A model generated the notes under the pieces. The model saw nothing but the letters and a program-made list of their open reading frames with translations, was not told the origin of the DNA and ran no database searches. The translations under genes and the position numbers were made by a program. A stretch of DNA of 64,000 nucleotides from an uncultured Clostridia bacterium (GTDB lineage: Bacteria; Bacillota; Clostridia; Oscillospirales; Acutalibacteraceae), in NCBI GenBank assembly GCA_947630285.1, contig CANRHD010000003.1, positions 61,651 to 125,650 on the forward strand, written 5' to 3'. Below are positions 59,697 to 64,000 of the stretch, in pieces; positions within the stretch are counted from its first letter, which is position 1; the number at the start of each line of letters is the position of its first letter.

Positions 59697-61073
59697 TCAA
59701 TTATCCATTATGGCGTCAAAGGCTTGTCTGATATTGCTTACGCCCACTACCTCTATATCAAAATTTGCGCCTTTTTTCAGCTTTGAAAGATTGTATTTCG
59801 GCACAACGCATCTTCTGAAGCCGAGCTTTGCCGCCTCTCTTATTCTCTGCTCACAACTGCTAACTGCCCTTATTTCTCCGCCCAGTCCTATTTCTCCGAA
59901 AGCCAAAACATCTTCCGGCACCGAATAGTCCTTTAAGCTTGAAACAATGGCAAGCGCAACGGATAAATCCGCAGCAGGCTCGTCTATTTTTAAGCCGCCT
60001 ATGATATTGACATAGCAATCCATATTGCCGATAAAATACCCTGCCCTCTTTTCAAGCACCGCTATGAGCATTGCCATTCTGTTGTAGTCAATTCCCGTTG
60101 CCATTCTTCTGGGATTTCCGAAGCCTGTCGGCGTAACAAGGCTTTGAACCTCTGCCATTATGGGCCTTGAACCCTCCATTACGCAGGCAATGCAGCTGCC
60201 GGAAATATTTTTCGGTTTCCCTGAAATGAGCATAAGCGACGGGTTGCTGACCTCGTTTAGCCCTGTATCGAGCATCTCAAACATACCTATTTCGTTTGTT
60301 GAGCCATACCTGTTTTTAACGGCACGGAGTATTCTGTACGACAAATTCCTGTCGCCCTCAAAATAAAGAACGGCGTCCACAATATGTTCAAGAACCTTTG
60401 GGCCAGCAATATTGCCGTCCTTATTTACATGGCCGACAATTATTATCGGTATATTGAGCGTTTTTGCGGTCCTCATAAAAAGATTGGTCGTTTCCCTTAC
60501 CTGGGTAATACTGCCGGAGGAAGAATTAAGCTCTGCGATATTCATGGTCTGTATAGAGTCGATCATTACAATGTCGGGCTTTGTCGATGTAATGACCTCG
60601 CAAATATACTGGGCGTCTGTTTCGCACAGTACGGATAAATTATCCGACTTGACATTGAGCCTCGAAGCCCTGAGCTTTAACTGGTGCGCCGACTCCTCGC
60701 CCGATACATAGAGTATTTTTAGGCTTTTTCCCAAGAACTCGCAAATCTGCAAAAGCAGAGTTGATTTTCCTATACCGGGATCTCCGCTCAACAATACAAT
60801 GGAGCCCTTTACAATGCCGCCGCCAAGTACTCGGTTTAATTCGTTAAGGCCGGTATCAAACCTGTGTTGCATATCGGTGTGAATTTCCGAAAGAGCATAT
60901 ACACGGCTTCTTCCGGCAGGATTTAAGCTCTTTTTTGTCGTTTCTGCGGCAATGTTTCTGACCTCTTCTTCAAGAGTTCCCCACTCCTTGCATTTGGGAC
61001 ACTGCCCGAGCCATCTTGACGACTCGTAAGAGCAGGAAGAGCAAACATATACAGATTTGATTTTTGAAGCCAT
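59697..61073 (-). CDS. radA: DNA repair protein RadA
   Basis: CSSCSYESSRWLGQCPKCKEWGTL zinc finger, LLSGDPGIGKSTLLLQ, KNRYGSTNEIGMFEM (KNRFG-type). Confidence 0.96.
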   Translation of the reverse strand: MASKIKSVYVCSSCSYESSRWLGQCPKCKEWGTLEEEVRNIAAETTKKSLNPAGRSRVYALSEIHTDMQHRFDTGLNELNRVLGGGIVKGSIVLLSGDPGIGKSTLLLQICEFLGKSLKILYVSGEESAHQLKLRASRLNVKSDNLSVLCETDAQYICEVITSTKPDIVMIDSIQTMNIAELNSSSGSITQVRETTNLFMRTAKTLNIPIIIVGHVNKDGNIAGPKVLEHIVDAVLYFEGDRNLSYRILRAVKNRYGSTNEIGMFEMLDTGLNEVSNPSLMLISGKPKNISGSCIACVMEGSRPIMAEVQSLVTPTGFGNPRRMATGIDYNRMAMLIAVLEKRAGYFIGNMDCYVNIIGGLKIDEPAADLSVALAIVSSLKDYSVPEDVLAFGEIGLGGEIRAVSSCEQRIREAAKLGFRRCVVPKYNLSKLKKGANFDIEVVGVSNIRQAFDAIMDN

Positions 61074-61075
61074 AT

Positions 61076-61801
61076 TTAACATCCTTTGTTTATATAGTCG
61101 AGAATACCCGTAGCTATCAAAAAAGCCATTTTGCGCTGATATTCTTCATTTTTTAACAGCTCAAGCTCGTTTTTGTTTGTCATAAATCCACATTCAACAA
61201 GCACGGCAGGTTTTGTTGCGTTATACAGTAAATAAATGTCCTTGGTGCTTTTCTTAATTCGCCTGTCATTATCGTTTTGCAGGTTGGTTCTTACGGAGTT
61301 TTGGATACAGTCCGCAATTTCTGCGCTTATGGTTGAATTCGGCGAATAAAACACCTGCGTACCGCTGTATTTCGGGTCCACATAGGAATTTTGATGCACG
61401 CTCAAAAAAATACAGTTGTCGGTATCCTGCATAATTTTCATACGGTTGTGAATATCTGACACCTTTTTCTCCCTTATCGTTTCCGCCTGTGGAGAATGAA
61501 TGGAAATATCCTCGCTTCTCGTAAGCTTTGTCTTGACTCCGAATGCGGATAAATAGGAGTTCAGGTACATGGCTATCGACAGGTTTAAATCCTTTTCGGG
61601 CGTTCCGTCTGCGGCAACCGCTCCCCCGTCAATTCCGCCGTGACCGGCGTCAACTATTACGGTAATTTCCTTTTTAACGGAGAAGTTTCCGCTGTCTCCC
61701 GAAGTTATTATTGAGTTCTCGGCCGTGTAATAAATCAAAAACATACATACCGAAACAATTATTACGGAGAATATAAAAATATAAAAAACAGTTTTTTTCA
61801 T
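61076..61801 (-). CDS. cwlD: N-acetylmuramoyl-L-alanine amidase CwlD
   Basis: TVIVDAGHGGIDGGAVAADGTPEKDLNLSIA, FLSVHQNSY, VLVECGFMTN. Confidence 0.88.
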   Translation of the reverse strand: MKKTVFYIFIFSVIIVSVCMFLIYYTAENSIITSGDSGNFSVKKEITVIVDAGHGGIDGGAVAADGTPEKDLNLSIAMYLNSYLSAFGVKTKLTRSEDISIHSPQAETIREKKVSDIHNRMKIMQDTDNCIFLSVHQNSYVDPKYSGTQVFYSPNSTISAEIADCIQNSVRTNLQNDNDRRIKKSTKDIYLLYNATKPAVLVECGFMTNKNELELLKNEEYQRKMAFLIATGILDYINKGC

Positions 61802-61903
61802 AATTATCACCGATAAATTATATTGGCGGTAATTATCTATTATGTTAAATTATAAACCAATATCTCGTCTTTTACAAGCAAGAAGACGAAAATATCAACA
61901 AAA

Positions 61904-61930
61904 AACGGACAGTTTTACCTGCCCGTAAAT
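61904..61930 (-). terminator. Intrinsic terminator after typA
   Basis: Minus-strand ACGGGCAG-gtaaaa-CTGTCCGT-TTTTTG. Confidence 0.8.
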
Positions 61931-61932
61931 TT

Positions 61933-63762
61933 TTATTTCTTTTTGAACTGCTGTTTAAGCCTTAAATCCTTTGAGAGTATCTTTTTTCTTAACCTTATGG
62001 ATTTGGGGGTAATCTCAACAAGCTCGTCGTCGCCTATAAATTCCATAGACTGTTCAAGGCTCAGCACCGTGTGCGGTACAAGCCTTAAGGCGTCGTCAGA
62101 ACCGGAGGCCCTGGTATTTGTAAGATGCTTGTTTTTACAAACATTGCAGACTATGTCCTCGGCCTTTGCGCACTCACCGACTATCATACCCTCATACACC
62201 GGAACTCCCGGCCCTACAAAAAGCCTGCCCCTGTCCTGCGTGTTGAAGAGCCCGTAAGCCGAGGTTTCGCCCGTTTCGTGGACTACTATGGAGCCCCTCT
62301 CCCTTGTATGAATTTCGCCCTTAAATTCTTCATAGCCGGAAAACAGATTGTTCATAATTCCGTTTCCGTTGGTATCGGTAAGAAATTCCGAGCGGTAGCC
62401 GATAAGACCTCTTGCAGGGATTTTAAATTCAAGGTGCGTCGAGCCGCCGTCCCTTGTGCCCATATTTTCAAGCTCACCGTGTCTTGAGCCGATTTTCTGC
62501 ATAACTGCGCCGACATATTCCTCGGGAACCTCGACAATTAAAAGCTCAATGGGTTCGCAAAGCTTACCGTCTATGACCTTTGTAATTACCTCCGGACGGG
62601 AAACCTGAAATTCATAGCCCTGTCTTCTCATGGTTTCGATAAGTATGGAAAGATGCAGTTCTCCCCTGCCCGACACCTTGAAGCAGTCGGTGCTGTCTGT
62701 CTCCTCCACCCTCATGCTTACATTTGTCTGAACCTCTTTAAAGAGCCTGTCACGGAGATTTCTTGAGGTGACATACTTACCGTCCTGACCTGCAAACGGG
62801 CTGTCGTTTACCATAAAATTCATTGAAATTGTAGGCTCGTCGATTTTTACAAAGGGAAGCGGTTCTATGTGCTCGGGGTCGCAGATGGTTTCGCCTATAT
62901 TCAGGTCCTCAATGCCCGAAACGCAGATTATATCGCCTGCGCCGGCGCTCTGAACCTCTACCCTCTTTAAGCCCTCAAACTGATAAAGTCTTGAAATTTT
63001 AACGCTTACATTTGAACCGTCCTGCTTGCACAAAACAACCTTATCGTTTACGCTGACGCTTCCCCTCTGAACCCTGCCAACGCCTATTCTGCCTATATAA
63101 TCATCGTAATCAAGGCTTGAAAACAGGCATTGAAGCGGTTGTGAAATGTCGCCCTGCGGAGGCTCTATTTCCTTTAATATTGTTTCAAACAGGGGGCGCA
63201 TATCGCCCTGACGGGCTTCGGGGTCAAGCGAAGAGTAGCCGTCCTTCGCCGAGGCGTAGACAACGGGAAATTCAAGCTGATCATCGTTTGCGCCAAGCTC
63301 TATAAACAGGTCGAGCACTTCATCGATAACCTCTGCCGGGCGTGCGCCGGGTCTGTCTATTTTGTTTATAACAACGACAACCTTTTTGTCAAGCGCAAGA
63401 GCCTTTCTCAAAACAAATCTTGTCTGCGGCATACAGCCCTCAAATGCGTCCACCAAAAGCAGAACGCCGTCAACCATAGTCAAAATGCGTTCAACCTCGC
63501 CGCCGAAATCGGCATGTCCGGGCGTATCGACAATGTTAATTTTAACGCCGTTGTAATGTATCGATGTGTTTTTGGAAAGGATTGTTATTCCCCTCTCCCT
63601 TTCGAGATCGTTGGAGTCCATAACCCTTTCCGCAACAACTTCGTTTTGTCTGAAAATGCCGCTCTGCTTAAGCAGTTCATCGACCAAGGTCGTTTTACCG
63701 TGGTCAACATGGGCGATAATCGCAATGTTTCTCAAATCTTCTCTGAATTTCAAAATACTCAC
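61933..63762 (-). CDS. typA: Translational GTPase TypA/BipA
   Basis: [63 protein letters not shown]. Confidence 0.97.
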   Translation of the reverse strand: MSILKFREDLRNIAIIAHVDHGKTTLVDELLKQSGIFRQNEVVAERVMDSNDLERERGITILSKNTSIHYNGVKINIVDTPGHADFGGEVERILTMVDGVLLLVDAFEGCMPQTRFVLRKALALDKKVVVVINKIDRPGARPAEVIDEVLDLFIELGANDDQLEFPVVYASAKDGYSSLDPEARQGDMRPLFETILKEIEPPQGDISQPLQCLFSSLDYDDYIGRIGVGRVQRGSVSVNDKVVLCKQDGSNVSVKISRLYQFEGLKRVEVQSAGAGDIICVSGIEDLNIGETICDPEHIEPLPFVKIDEPTISMNFMVNDSPFAGQDGKYVTSRNLRDRLFKEVQTNVSMRVEETDSTDCFKVSGRGELHLSILIETMRRQGYEFQVSRPEVITKVIDGKLCEPIELLIVEVPEEYVGAVMQKIGSRHGELENMGTRDGGSTHLEFKIPARGLIGYRSEFLTDTNGNGIMNNLFSGYEEFKGEIHTRERGSIVVHETGETSAYGLFNTQDRGRLFVGPGVPVYEGMIVGECAKAEDIVCNVCKNKHLTNTRASGSDDALRLVPHTVLSLEQSMEFIGDDELVEITPKSIRLRKKILSKDLRLKQQFKKK

Positions 63763-63908
63763 CTATAGTTAAAGTAGTTAAATTAATTTTTTCAAAAAAA
63801 TATTCTATCACTGTTTGGCCGTATGTGCAACCGTTAAATGACAAAAAACGGCGTTTTTTAATTAAAAATTATTACTAATGAAAACGGAAGCGAAACACAC
63901 CTAAACTT

Positions 63909-63937
63909 TTGCGGAGTTTTTTCCCTTGGATTATAAT
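63909..63937 (+). promoter_or_regulatory. Candidate promoter for a gene beyond the window end
   Basis: TTGCGG (63909-63914) - 17 nt - TATAAT (63932-63937). Confidence 0.45.
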
Positions 63938-64000
63938 ATGAAGTGCAACAAATAGAAAAAAGGAAAAAAAGATAGCAACTCATTGAAAAAACCTTTATAA

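Overview
This 64 kb window is a chromosomal segment from a low-GC, spore-forming Clostridia-type Firmicute. That assignment comes from gene content and order, not from a database search. Most of it is conserved housekeeping and sporulation operons: cdaA-cdaR, prmC, scpAB, gerW/dacF/rluB, yicC-remA-gmk-rpoZ-priA-def-fmt-rsmB-rlmN-prpC-prkC-rsgA-thiN-spoVM, guaB, pgk-tpiA-gpmI, asd-dapA-dapB, queA-tgt-yajC, radA/cwlD and typA. Accessory content includes three consecutive cell-wall hydrolase genes, two of which encode dockerin repeats, a GH2/WYL-regulator pair, one tRNA-Leu, and a serine recombinase next to an acyltransferase.

The strongest candidate for an undescribed system is at about 39.88-41.77 kb. 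A Hin-like serine recombinase gene is followed by two 26-bp, inverted, dyad-symmetric sites about 124 bp apart. They bracket a near-consensus promoter (TTGAAA-N17-TATAAT) that fires into an acyltransferase-3 gene. This looks like a compact self-contained phase-variation cassette.

The sequence also shows two features absent from the ORF track: a 27-aa SpoVM gene at 36760-36843 and a lysine riboswitch with its own promoter and terminator upstream of asd-dapA-dapB. Several leader hairpins overlap start codons or RBSs. All family assignments come from motif recognition by eye.
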